Positions 32,647 through 43,049 of a stretch of DNA of 64,000 bases are shown here, piece after piece. The notes under the pieces were generated by a model that made no database searches, was not told the origin of the DNA, and was given only the letters and a program-made list of their open reading frames with translations. The stretch's first letter is position 1. The number at the start of each line of letters is the position of its first letter. The DNA is from Morella rubra (lineage: Eukaryota; Streptophyta; Magnoliopsida; Fagales; Myricaceae): positions 38,103,608-38,167,607 of the forward strand of contig CM025850.1 in the NCBI GenBank assembly GCA_003952965.2, given 5' to 3'. The position numbers and the translations under genes were made by a program.

Positions 32647-33402
32647 GTAAAAAATGCTCTTCCTTTGCAATCTCAAATGGGTAGCTTGGCACAAGCTCAC
32701 GGTTTATCCTGGTCCACTTGTCCCTTTTGCCTCTCTCATGCAGACACACCTAAACACCTCTTTTTGGGGTGCTCTTTTAGTGTCATCCTTTGGCGTACAA
32801 GTCCCTGGCCTTTTAACTTTTATTATTTTGCGGATCATCCTATTCATTGTTGGTTGTAGTTTCTTCTGGACTTGAATAACATTCCAGTATCGATTAAAGA
32901 GGATTGGCAGCAATTGGTTCTGGTGGTTGCTATTTCTTTTGACACAATTTGGTATGCCCGAAACAAGCTGACTCATGAAGGGAAGGAACTAGATGTTTAT
33001 GAGGGGATTCGATCCATTGAGAACAGGTTCTCGGTCACTTAGTTGCCTAGCAAATTAGTGACAAGGACCACCTGGTCTCCTGGATTCCTCCTAGTGAGCG
33101 CCAGCTGAAGGTGACGCCTTAAGACTGGTTCAACAGGTCACATACTCAACCATGACCCCGGACTGGCTCATAGAAGGTGAAGTTCACACGATGAGAAACT
33201 TGCTTCGAGACAATTATTGGAGGAAATTACAATGGATTCCGCGTGAAGGCAATATTATGGTTCATAAGCTAGCTCAGCGGGGATTACATAATATTTTGCA
33301 AGGGAATTTCTATGCTAGCGATGTTCCATCGCATATTGTAAAATGTGAAAACTCTGTCATTTAGAGCAAGTATCTTAGCAATGAAATTCCCATGTTACTT
33401 AG
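32647..33402 (+). pseudogene. LINE ORF2: zf-RVT and RNase H-like end
   Basis: After the gypsy TSD the LINE frame resumes: NALPLQSQMGSLAQAHGL, CPFCLSHADTPKHLFLGC (zf-RVT), VILWRTSPWPF, then KEDWQQLVLV, IWYARNKLTHEGK and finally WIPREGNIMVHKLAQRGLHN, the RVT_3 RNase H C-terminal block. Stops at several points; stop near 33362 and poly(A) from 33403. Confidence 0.88.
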
Positions 33403-33576
33403 AAAAAAAAAAAAAAAACAAAGCTGTTCTTCATGTCCAAAAGTAGTTTCTAAACTAAAGAGGGACTAAGGCTCGAGCGTGTCTTGATAGAAGCTAACTT
33501 TTATAACCTGCCTAAGTAAGCCGACTTTTCTAACTGGCCTTACCTACAATCTATAGCCAAGGAGGGAGTAAGCTTG

Positions 33577-35304
33577 GGGTTTAGATTTAGTCTAGACCGC
33601 TCAGGTCCAGACACATCTAGACCCAACGTTTGAATTGAATCTCAAAAAAGCTAACGCCTCACAGGTCTCCACCTCATTTAATGAGGCTTGTGAGGGTTGG
33701 CTCAGTTGGGCTCCTTGTGGAGCAGACCAAGCGTGCATCAGTACCATTTTTCTATCTTTAGCTGCACTGGTCGGACCACTAAACAAGTTGTGTGACTAGT
33801 TCTTTAACCGGTACGATTGGACCGTGCGTCTGATCGCATTCTTAAGGTAAAAATAATGGTATGACCGCATCATTAGAGAAAAAAAAAATCAGTTCTCCAA
33901 AAATTAGTGGTTGGATTGCATCATTGATATAAAAAATAGTGGCCTCAAAACTAGTGGTTTGACTGCATCATTAGTTCAGACATAAATTTTTTCTATTTAA
34001 ACAAAAATAAGAAGGAAAAAATGAAATTAGTCTATTTTTGTTAAGGGAGAGCTTAAAAATTTATCAATCAAGTGGAATTTTGTCTCCTTGACAATAAAAA
34101 CATTGCATCACATCTTCAAGGGAACCTATTTATGACATCAATATGCTTATATTGTTATATTAGATATGAATAACATGGTTGTCAGAGGCAATGAGAAGCC
34201 ATTTTTTTCTCTCTAGAAATTTCATACAAAAACATTCGGATTCACCAGAAGGTATGCCTTTACAGTTTTCATCATTGCCATATTCCCTTCCTTTATGCTT
34301 GTAACATCTTCATTAGATAGTAAAAATCAAATTCAACACCATTTCAGTACATCTTCAAAGTGCACTCCTACACTTCAATGACATCAATATGCTTATATTG
34401 TTATATTATTATATTATATAGGAATAACATAGTTTTCATGGGCAATCAGAAGCCATTTTTTTCTCTCTATAAATTTCATGCATAGGCATCTGGATTTAGT
34501 AGAAGGTATGCTTTTACAGTTTTCATCATTGCCATATTCCCTTCCTCTATGCTTGTAAAATCAAATTCAATACCATTTCAGTACATCTTCAAAGTGCACT
34601 CCTGCACTTCGACTATTTTGCAAAGTTATTCTAAGTGGAACGATGAAACAACTTTAAAACATTGGCTTCCTAAATTTCTTTAAAACATCAACGCTTAAAG
34701 CATGTCTTTAAAACATCGATTTCCCAAATTTCAACCATTAGCATCACATACACGAGTACGCATTTGGACTGTAAAGTACTTCAAAACATCGGCTTTCCAA
34801 ACCTCTTACATTTTTTTTTATATGGATTACATGTACATTAAAGAAATCACATGTAATAAGTATGTGTTTGGGCTGTGACTTGAGTGCAATTTCTTATTTT
34901 CCTAAGGTCTCTCAGCAACCAAAAAAAAAAAAAAAACAACTCGTTAACGAGAAAGAGGGGAGAGGAGAGTCGTGGGATTTGGGGGATTTAGAAGCTAGGA
35001 TTTAGAAGTTAGGGTTTGAAATTGAGGATTTGGAAAGAAAATAAAAAAACATGTGCTCTAGTCGTATTGGTCGGAGAACTAGTTACACAACTTGTTTAAT
35101 GGTCAGATCAGTACAGGTAAAAATTGAGAAAAAGGGTACTGATGCATGTCTGGTCGACTCCACAAGGAACCCAGCCGAGCCAACGCCTCACAGGCCTCAT
35201 TAAATGAGGTGGAGACTTGTGAGGTGTTAGATTTTATGAGATTCAATCCAGATCGTGGTTCTAGATGTGTCTGGACTCGTATGGTCTAGACTGAATCCAA
35301 ACCC
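33577..35304. mobile_element. Mutator-like element (long TIRs) inside the P450 relic
   Basis: 1728 bp with terminal inverted repeats of roughly 230-260 bp: left begins GGGTTTAGATTTAGTCTAGA, right ends TCTAGACTGAATCCAAACCC. The arms share CTCACAGG.CT, TTTAATGAGG, AGCC...GGCTC blocks and CCTTGTGGAG. TSD 9 bp: GTAAGCTTG (33568-33576) and CTAAGGTTG (35305-35313), two differences; the right one preserves the P450 codons for LRL. No transposase is present. Confidence 0.8.
34133..34612 (+). repeat. Tandem duplication of about 246 bp inside the Mutator-like element
   Basis: TGACATCAATATGCTTATAT at 34133 recurs at 34379, and the two units match to CTTCAAAGTGCACTCCT.CACTTC with small indels. No coding sequence. 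Confidence 0.88.
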
Positions 35305-35560
35305 CTAAGGTTGCACCCTCCAACCCCACTGATGCTCCCCCAACAAGCCAATGTCAATGTCAAAATTAGTGGATATGACATCCCTAAGGGATCAAACGTT
35401 CACCCTAACGTATGGCCATAGCAAGCGATCCTGGTATGTGGAAGAACCCGGTGAGTTCCGCCCAGAGCAGTTCCTCGAGGAAGATGTAAACATGAAGGGC
35501 CACTACTTTCGGCTACTTCTGTTTGGTATGGGGCCAGCAAGTTTGCCAGGTGCCCCTCCT

Positions 35561-35925
35561 TCGTGGATCAGAGACCCTAGAAGGGATAGATCCTCCTGCG
35601 CCCAACTCTCTTTGAGATGGGGGTGGAGAGGACTCTCTCGGAGAAAGTTTGAATAAAAAATAATAAATGAAATAAAAACCACTTTTAAAACTGAAAGTTT
35701 CCTAACAGAGTTTGTCTCAGTTTCAAAACCCAAACTTCTAATTTCTAATTAAAGACATAAATCTAAATCTCAGACCCTTTAAAGCTAAATCTAAAGCTTT
35801 AGAGTGAATCTTTTTCCTACCAACAATACCTTGCCTCCAATTTTTGTTTACCAATTACATGTGGTATATGTCACAAACAAAGAACCGAAAATATATAGGT
35901 CTCTTTTAGTCAAGTGAATGTTAGT
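35561..35925. other. No gene; AT-rich spacer between P450 relic and LOR-F
   Basis: 35561-35650 is a purine-rich, GC-richer strip. 35650-35815 contains the complement of the GGGTCTGAGATTTAGATTTA block seen near 22094. This interval is where exon 3 of LOR-F should be and is not. Confidence 0.5.
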
Positions 35926-35940
35926 TTAAGAATATCTTAC

Positions 35941-36609
35941 CTTGGCAACTATGGTGGAACGGTCTCCAGCATAAATGGAAAACTTGTCGTGCGACCAAGT
36001 TCCTTCAACCTTAAAGTCATAATCATCCTCTTGTGTGTTGTTTGCTAAAAAGACATATAATTTGGTCTTAAGTTGGACCGTCGAAGATTTCAGAGCGGTA
36101 AAGAGCAGCTCGTTAGATTCGAAGCTATGGCCCTTAAAAACTTGCCATCGAGCAATGCGCAGTGACGATCTACGCGAATGAACCACACTTCTCAGAAATA
36201 TCCAAATAATTAAGAAGGGAATCTAGAAATATAGCAAGCAAACCTTCTTTCTTAAAGTGAAAATGGGACGTCCATCCGCATCATTCAAGCGAACCCCATC
36301 ATGAACTCGGAATAACTTTCCATCAGCTTTGAAAACAACTCTCTTGCTATTTTGGTCGTAGACAATATAATCTCCATCGGTAGTTTTGAAACTCTCAAGA
36401 TTAACAATATCCCGTGACGGTTCCATGGGTTTAGTGATATTGGGTATAGTAGTACCTTGTGATGAGGCCCTATCCCCGTCCTCTGCAACTGGGTGTATGT
36501 TAGGTTGTGAAGGCCCCGCTCGGGCAGAGTTTTGAGGTAGAGGGAGAAGAACAGGCTCTATCCTTTTTTTTTTTTTTTTAATGAGAGGCTCTATCCATCT
36601 TAACAGCAT
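35941..36609 (-). pseudogene. LOR-F: divergent LOR copy, exons 1 and 2 only
   Basis: Minus-strand exon 1 (36609-36244) has a long proline-rich start, then DIVNLESFKTTDGDYIVYDQ, VVFKADGKLFRVHDGVRLND, PIFTLRKK and a GT donor. Exon 2 (about 36170-35941) has ARWQVFKGHSFESNELLF, FLANNTQEDDYDFKVEGTW, SIYAGDRSTIVAK and donor GTAAGA. The exon 1/exon 2 junction does not join in frame at any AG I can see. Exon 3 is absent. It is the most diverged LOR here, retaining HDGVRLNDADGRPI where LOR-A has RDRRVLIDAAGNPI. Confidence 0.78.
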
Positions 36610-36988
36610 ATGGAGTTGACTGTCATTGTCCCTAGTCTACAGGTTTGGAGAAGAAAAAACACAAGGAAGGCGACAACCAACCCCTTTTTTTTTTTTCTAA
36701 TTAAACGACAACGTCCAACCTTCTAAAAGAAAAGGAAAATGGCATGCCCCTTTTTTTTACTTTTCTTTTCTGATGTGAGAAATAGAAACGCGGACAGAGA
36801 AGAAAACGAATGTAAAAATGGCGTGTTGCCCCTAAAGTAAAAATTCCGAACTCTTGATGAGATTCGGAAAAAAGTATTAATCTGATCTCCTTCTTCGTCT
36901 AAATTCCTTCAGAATTTTTTTTTTTTACTACATAACACGAAACATCCATTGCGAACCAACTCAAGAACACAGCAGGGTCATCACAAGA
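36610..36988 (-). promoter_or_regulatory. Upstream region of LOR-F
   Basis: Rich in T runs on the plus strand (36562, 36685, 36909) and without a clear TATA box. Not similar to the LOR-A/E or LOR-B/D promoters. It ends at a CACTA terminus. Confidence 0.3.
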
Positions 36989-37189
36989 CACTACCAAAAA
37001 ATTGATTTTTACTGACAAAAATTTTTGTCACTAAAAGTCAACATTTCGTCACTAAAAGTATTAGTGACGAAATTTTTTCGTCACGAGAGCTCTATCAGCG
37101 AAAGAGCGTCATGAAATGTATTTCGTGACGAAACCCGAATTTCGTCACGAAAATTTTTTAGTGACGGAAACTTTTCGTCATTAAATCTA

Positions 37190-37730
37190 ATGATCGATCG
37201 GTAATGGTGCCGATCGCTCGGTGAAAACAAAGTGATGGATCGGTTGGAACAGCGATAGATCGGTATTTCTTTGAGATGATCAAATGGTACGTATTGACGA
37301 TCGATCGGTTATGTATTGGTGATTGATCGACACATTTAACTGATTGCAATAAAAAATAGACGATCGATCATTTCAGTAACAACGATCGGATGTTTTATAT
37401 AAGCGATCGATCACTTAAGTATCACGATCGATAGTTATGCCATGATCGATCAGTCGTTTAATTCGGTGATGGAATGTTGATTTAGTAACTGATCATCGAT
37501 GATATTTGACGATCGATCGTTTGAGTTGAAGGATCAATCGTCTATTTCTATAACGATCGGTCGCTTATAGTACCGACAAATCCCTTGCACATAGACGATC
37601 GATTGTTTATGTTACTGATCGATCAGTAATTTTGTTTTTTTAATATTGGCGATCGAACAGTGGTATTGCACGATCGATCGTAAACAACAACGATTGATCG
37701 CTGAATATGCAATCGAACGGCCGTAATAGA
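37190..37730. repeat. CACTA subterminal repeats
   Basis: About twenty degenerate copies of a 12-16 bp unit around (A)CGATCGATCGGT in both orientations, spaced 20-40 bp. Such arrays bind the element-encoded DNA-binding protein in known CACTA systems (established for En/Spm); here that is inference. Confidence 0.8.
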
Positions 37731-37886
37731 ATTAATTTTTTTTTAAAATAATAATAGAAAATATTATATAACACTACTATTATAATAACAATACAATACT
37801 CACATTAATAAACATCAATAATAACAATAGTGATCCTAATTAAATCAAAACTCATAATATCGTAATAATACATAATCAAAAAGTTA

Positions 37887-38150
37887 TTATAATATACATG
37901 CATCTACCTTTCTGAACCCCCAAACTGGCTGAATAGTCGCTTTGAAATGTCGCTCATTTTCTTCTCCAATACAGAGGACATTTTCTTCTCCAACTCCTTC
38001 AATATTTCTGCTCGTAAGCGCTCTTGCTCTTTTCGCATGCGCTCTTGCTCCTTTGCATGCTCTCCTTGTGCTCCACTCGCATGTGCTCCTCCTGCTCCAA
38101 CTGAATGCACTCCTGCACCACCCGCTGCTTCTCACGGTGTTCCCTTAGCT
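37887..38150 (-). pseudogene. CACTA transposase (Ptta/En/Spm type) C-terminal coiled coil
   Basis: Minus-strand reading REHREKQRVVQECIQLEQEE, then after a one-base shift HAKEQERMRKEQERLRAEI, LKELEKKMSSVLEKKM and a short Phe/Gly tail. Heptad-like charged coiled coil typical of the end of plant En/Spm transposase proteins. One frameshift; the upstream domains are missing. Confidence 0.7.
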
Positions 38151-38190
38151 GGCCTCCAATTTCAGCTTGCTTCTTCGTAATTCTTACAAT

Positions 38191-40229
38191 TCTTGAAGTG
38201 CTAATTTAAACTTCAAATTTTTGTCTTTTAGACCTGTGTACTAAGTTGCGTCGTTTGCATGAAAAATTTTCAAAATTCTCTCGTGATGTGCTTTTTGCCT
38301 CCTTCTTTGACAAAAAAGGGAGAGAAAAGTTCTTATTCATGTGTTTCACTTTGAAAGAATTGATAAAGGAAGAAGTTGCTTCACTAAGGTAGTTACAATG
38401 AAGCACATAATTGTTTAAATTGAAAAAAAGGAGGGAGAAGTTGCTACTGCTTAGGGGAGAAGACTTGTGAACTTTTTAGTTTTGATTATCGTTATGAAGT
38501 TTCTATAAGTTGTGCTGATAGAAAGGGGGAGATGACCTCCTATAGTAATGCTTATCTCAGGGGGTGAGTTATTGATTGTCATCTGCAGGTTTAAATCTCA
38601 GGAATTGTGTCTAGCCTATGTTTAGAGTAGGTTATGTGTCTTTCTGTAAATAAGTTATTTTATGTCATTTTTTGATAATTTGAACTAACTCTAGACTAAG
38701 GTTCATGTTTAATGAAATCCTGCTCAAGACTAGCGGTTCAAACAAAGTTAATGATCATCGGGTTATGTTGAAGGTTTGATTGTAGCTGCATATAGTTTGC
38801 CTACACGGAGCTGGTGCTTTGATGGTTTGAGAGCCCGGCAGTTTGTTCCAAAGTTTATCAAATTACGAAAGATTGTTATAACAGGAACGCGCCCAAGATT
38901 CAAGAAGTCTAAAAACTTCGTGAATCTATTCCCTCCGACTCCCAAAGTACAAAAGCCAGTTTTTCTCACAATTAGACACGTTCCTTGAGATATCTTGAGA
39001 AACCTAAGCTTTCTAGAGCCTTCTTCAAAACTCTCTTGTTAATGTTTCTGTAGTTTGCTTGTGAAATGTGAGAGTTCTGTGGTTTGTGTTGTCATGAAGT
39101 TTGCCAAATGGGGAGATTGTTAATGTATTTTAGTCGGCATAAAACTTCATGACGTGTCTTAGTTTATTCCAAAGATATGTGGTTAATGAAGCCCTGCTCA
39201 AAGTCTAGCAGTTCAACATGATTGATGATCATGTGTTTCACTTTGAGAATTCATAAAAGGGGAAGAAGGCTGCTTCACTGAAGTAGTTACAATGAAAGTA
39301 CATAATTGTTAAATTGAAAAAACTACTTGGCTCAGGGGGAGAAGACTTGTGAACTTTCAGTTTTGATTATCGTTGTGAAGTTTCTATAAGTGTGCTGATA
39401 GAAAGGGGAGATGACCTCCATATAATGCTTATCTCAGGAGATGGTGTTTAACTTTAATGCTTATGTTATTTCATTTGATAATTTGAACTAACTCTAGACT
39501 AATGTTTCTGTGAGTTATCGTGTCTTTTTGAGATTGCTGTGTGCAGGTTAATAAAATCTCAGGAATAATGTTTAGCCTATGTTTAGAATAGGTTGTGTGT
39601 CTTTTGTAAATAAGTTATGTGGTAGTGATCAACAAAACTTATGTCTTTATGAATTGAGGTTGTGTTGTCATGAAGTTCGCCAAACGGGGAGATTGTTAAT
39701 GTATTTTATTGGCGTAAAACTTCATGACCCCTGCTCAAGTCCAGCGGTTCAACAAATTAATGATCATCTGAGTTGAAGGTTTGATTGTAGTCTGCATATA
39801 GTTTGCTTACACGGAGCTGGCGCTTTGATGGTTTGAGAGCCAAAGTTTGTTCCGAGTTCACTCCAAGTTTGATTAGAAGTTACGAAAGACTGTTGTAACG
39901 GTTTTAACTGACGCGCCCAAGATTCAAGAAGTCTTGAAACTTCGTGAATCTCTTCCCTCCGACCCTTCAGAGTATAAAAGCCATTTTCTCACATTCATTC
40001 AACACGTTCCTTGAAATCATCTTTGAGAAATCTAGCTATTGAGAGCTTTGATGAAATATTCTCTGTTAATGTTTCTATAATCTGTTCTGTGAAACTGAGA
40101 GCAACCCACGAGAATTTCCTTTCCCTTCTCATCTCAGTTTGGATTTCTATCACCAAGATAAACCTTGATTAAGTGGTTATAGTATTAAAGAAAAATCAGA
40201 TCCTATTCAACCCCCCTTCTAGTTCAACA
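38191..40229 (+). mobile_element. Rearranged 3' end of a SIRE-like copia element with two LTR starts
   Basis: Non-coding 3' internal sequence (ACAAAAAAGGGAGAGAA, GGGGGAGATGACCTCC, TCAGGGGG polypurine-type tracts) occurs as two partial copies, about 38380-38660 and 39290-39690. Each leads to GGGGAGAT followed by TGTTAATGTATTTTA, an LTR start (39118 and 39694). The block 38700-39060 is LTR-internal sequence matching 39730-40080. So the segment is a mosaic of duplicated internal and LTR pieces, not a simple element. Confidence 0.7.
39694..40229 (+). repeat. LTR of the SIRE-like copia element
   Basis: 536 bp from TGTTAATG after the polypurine tract AACGGGGAGAT to TTCAACCCCCCTTCTAGTTCAACA, the characteristic copia LTR end. 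Core promoter TATAAAAGCC at about 39974. Its right edge abuts the RNase H region of a minus-strand copia element. Confidence 0.8.
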
Positions 40230-41480
40230 ACACCATTGATCTTGAACCATCCACTTCAACTTCATACAGTGGAAGCCAAGATCTATACTCTGCTTCTGTT
40301 GATGATCTAGAGACCGTTGATTGTTTCTTTGATCTCCACGAAACCAATATCCACACATCCTGCCCAATCCGAGTCTGAAAAGGCTTTCAGATGAATCTCA
40401 GATGTAGCAGATAATAAAATTTCTTGACCCAGTGTTCCTTTTATGTACTGCAACAGTCAAGTAGCTGCCTTGAAGTGTGTATCACGTGGCTTATCCATAA
40501 ATTGGCTTAATGACTGAACTGTGTAAGCAATATCTGGTCTTGTTATGGTTATGTATATGATTCTGCCAATTAGCCTTCTGTAAACCGAAGGGTATTCCAT
40601 CAAAATCTCATCTAAAACACTCAATTTAACATTTTGTTCCATAGGAAATTTAGAGATCTTACTACCCAACATAGCACTGTCCTCTAGAATCTCTAGTGCA
40701 TACTTTCGTTGACAGAGAGTAATGCCTGCAGCAGACCGTGCAATTTCTATTCCTAAGAAATATTTGAGTATACCCAAATCCTTCAACTTGAACTTGCTGT
40801 CCAAAAATACTTCCAAAGCATCAATTGTTGGAGGGTCATTAGATGCAATCAGTATGTCATCTACATACACTAATAAAGCTATAAAAGACTGTCCAGTGAG
40901 CCTATTAAACAAAGAATAGTCAGAGGTTGATTGAACAAACCCGTGAGCTATCAAAGTGGTAGATAATTTGCTAAACCACTGTCTTGAAGCTTGCTTAAGA
41001 ACATATAATGACTTAAGTAGCTTACAAACACGCTGATCATCCCCTTGTTTAGCAAATCCTAGTGGCAAGCTCATGAAAACATCCTCATGTAATTCCCCAT
41101 GAAGAAAAGTATTATTGACATCAAACTAAGAGAGATGCCAATTATGGACAGCTGCCAATGCAAGGACAGTGCTGATAGTAACCATCTTAGCCACAGGAAA
41201 AAAACGTTTCATAGTAATCAAAACCTTCTCGCTGTGTATAACTCTTGGCAACTAAGCGTGCTTTATAATGCTCAAGTGATCCATAAGCCTTAAGCTTCAC
41301 TTTGTAAACCCATTTACAACCAATGGGAGTTTTGCCAGCAGGTAGGGTAGTAATTTCCCAAGTATGGTTGGCCTAAATAGTTGTAATTTCACCTGCCATG
41401 GAAATAGGTAGGTTCATAGACAGTAGATAAACAAAGGGAGAAGGCCCGATGAGGTGGAGATAGTCTAGAATAGGAAAGAA
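40230..41480 (-). pseudogene. Copia RT and partial RNase H
   Basis: The 205-codon frame 41074-40457 holds [31 protein letters not shown] (catalytic), [38 protein letters not shown]. RNase H follows ([32 protein letters not shown]) with frameshifts and is truncated before the ADIFTK motif. The upstream RT part (41099-41480) is frameshifted. Confidence 0.92.
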
Positions 41481-41486
41481 AATTTT

Positions 41487-42281
41487 CTAGAGAGTGAGGA
41501 CTACCTGATTGAATAGCAACAATCCGAGAAGAGGGTGGTGAGAAAGTAACCTGCAATGATAATCACGTAAATAACTAGGGATGTTTCTATTCCTTGTTGA
41601 TCTAGGAAGAGGAATTGGAGGTGGTGAATTTTCTAGAGGTATTGAAGTTGAAGACAGATGTGAAGAAGTATCTAAGGATGGAGATGGAGATTTAGTAGGT
41701 ATATAAGTGGAGGAAGAATCAGGAACAATGTGAGGGAAGACGTGTGAAGAATGATCAGAAGAAAAAGGCAATGAGGGAGATTGTGAAATATGAGGAGCTG
41801 AGGAAAATAAAGTTTTATCATGAAAGGGATACAAAGTCTCATGAAAAACTACATTCCAAGAAATGAAGATAGTTTTAGTATCAAGATCAAACAAACGGTA
41901 TCCTTTTGTGCCAAAAGGACAAAAAACAAATATACATTTTTGAGCCCGAGAAGAAAATTTATTTCAAAGACTAGGAAGGGTTGATGCATAACAAAGACAA
42001 CCGAAAACTCAAAGATGGATATAAGAAGGAGATGCACCATAAAGCATAGCATATGGAGACTGATTATTTAAGATTGGAGTAGGTAGCCTATTGATCAAAT
42101 AAGTTGCAGTAAGAATGCAATCACCCCAGAAACATAAAGGGATGTTTGATTGAAATCTAAGAACTTGTGCAATGTCTAGAAGATGTTGATGCTTTCTTTC
42201 AGCTCTTCTATTTTGCTGAAGGAGTTTCCACACAAGTAGTTTGGTGATGATACCAACAGTAGCATAGAATTCAGACATCAT
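41487..42281 (-). pseudogene. Copia integrase C-terminal part and linker
   Basis: RRAERKHQHLLDIAQVLRF (the Glu of DDE lies in the AERKH block), CFWGDCILTATYLINRLPTP, SPYAMLYGASPSY, then FDLDTKTIFISWNVVFHE and a serine/proline-rich linker. The first two catalytic Asp regions are not found between 42281 and 42517, so integrase is shortened. Confidence 0.82.
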
Positions 42282-42499
42282 AAATTCTAAACATTGTCAG
42301 TTTTAATGCATTTTATAGTGGTCTGAAACTGAGTTTGAACCAATGTAAAGAATTACTTAAGTAAGGATCTAGTTTCATAAGAAAAACCCAAAGACATTGT
42401 GTACAATCATCCACTATGGAGAGAAAATAGAGATGACCCGAAGCAGTAGGAACAGAAAAAAGACCCCAATATCTAAGTGTATGAGATCAAAAGGTTTGG

Positions 42500-43047
42500 A
42501 AGCAAGACTTGTACAATTATTGAAAGACAAATGCCTTTGTTTTGCTAAAGGACAAGTAGTACAATGGAAAGAGGGAGAACATGGAAGAATCTAGTTTATG
42601 CAAAACAGAGATTCGGGAATCAGATATATGTCCTAATCTGCAATGCCAAAGATCAAAATAAGAAGCGGAAATTGAATCAACAATTGGATTATGTACAGAT
42701 ACTTCCATAGCATTTTTCTGCAACACTTAGAGGCCATTTTTCTCTCTACCCAGCCCAATCCTCCTCCAGGTGGTAAGGTCCTGAATCAAGCAATAACCAG
42801 ACAAAAATAAAAGACAACAATGCAATCAGTTGTCAATTTGCTAGCAGATATTAAATTGAAATAAAGCTGGGAACACAGATACATTTTTAAGAACTAAGGT
42901 AGGAGACAAAGAAACAGTTCCAACAAATGAAACCGTAGCTGATTGACCATCAGGAAGTTTGACTGTAGAATGGCAAAGGGTTATATATGAGGAAAATAAA
43001 CTGACAGAGTTTATCATATGATTAGATGCGCCATATCTATGATCCAA
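42500..43047 (-). pseudogene. Copia protease and GAG-pre-integrase region
   Basis: ASNHMINSVSLF (after a degraded catalytic D-S/T-G), TVKLPDGQSATVSFVGTVSL and PTLVLKNVSVFP are protease blocks; YFDLWHCRLGHISDSRISVL is the GAG-pre-integrase block. Frames are broken between them. Confidence 0.8.
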
Positions 43048-43049
43048 AT

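Larger units (their letters stand above)
23266..33418 (+). mobile_element. L1-type LINE with two nested insertions
   Basis: Flanked by the same 15 bases (AGCTGTTCTTCATGT) at 23251-23265 and 33422-33436, the right copy following an A tract at 33403-33418: the mark of target-primed LINE insertion. Gene order is ORF1 (gag-like with zinc knuckle) then ORF2 (RT, zf-RVT, RNase H-like). After subtracting the hAT (24930-27411) and gypsy (29241-32641) insertions only about 4.25 kb remain; the endonuclease and the front half of RT are deleted at about 28040. Confidence 0.9.
33445..35560 (+). pseudogene. Cytochrome P450 relic resembling CYP98A, split by a transposon
   Basis: Left part 33460-33576: LERVLIEANF, an insertion with a stop, DFSNWPYLQSIAKE. 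Right part 35305-35560: [12 protein letters not shown] (ExxR helix region), [20 protein letters not shown], then shifted: [25 protein letters not shown] and the PGA of the heme loop. The heme-ligand Cys region is frameshifted. The [21 protein letters not shown] and LEEDVDMKGHDFRLLPFG signature is that of CYP98A (p-coumaroyl shikimate/quinate 3'-hydroxylase, phenylpropanoid pathway). Only about 120 C-terminal residues are represented. Confidence 0.78.
36989..38190 (-). mobile_element. CACTA (En/Spm) transposon end fragment
   Basis: Terminus CACTACCAAAAAATTG at 36989, then direct and inverted copies of TTTCGTCACTAAAAGT/TTTCGTGACGAAA up to 37185, a GATCGATCGGT-rich subterminal region (37190-37730), an AT-rich spacer, and transposase C-terminal coding on the minus strand. 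The order terminus-subterminal repeats-3' end of the gene fits a CACTA element read outward-in. The other end is lost where a copia fragment begins at about 38190. Possible 3-bp TSD partner AGA at 36986-36988. Confidence 0.85.
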
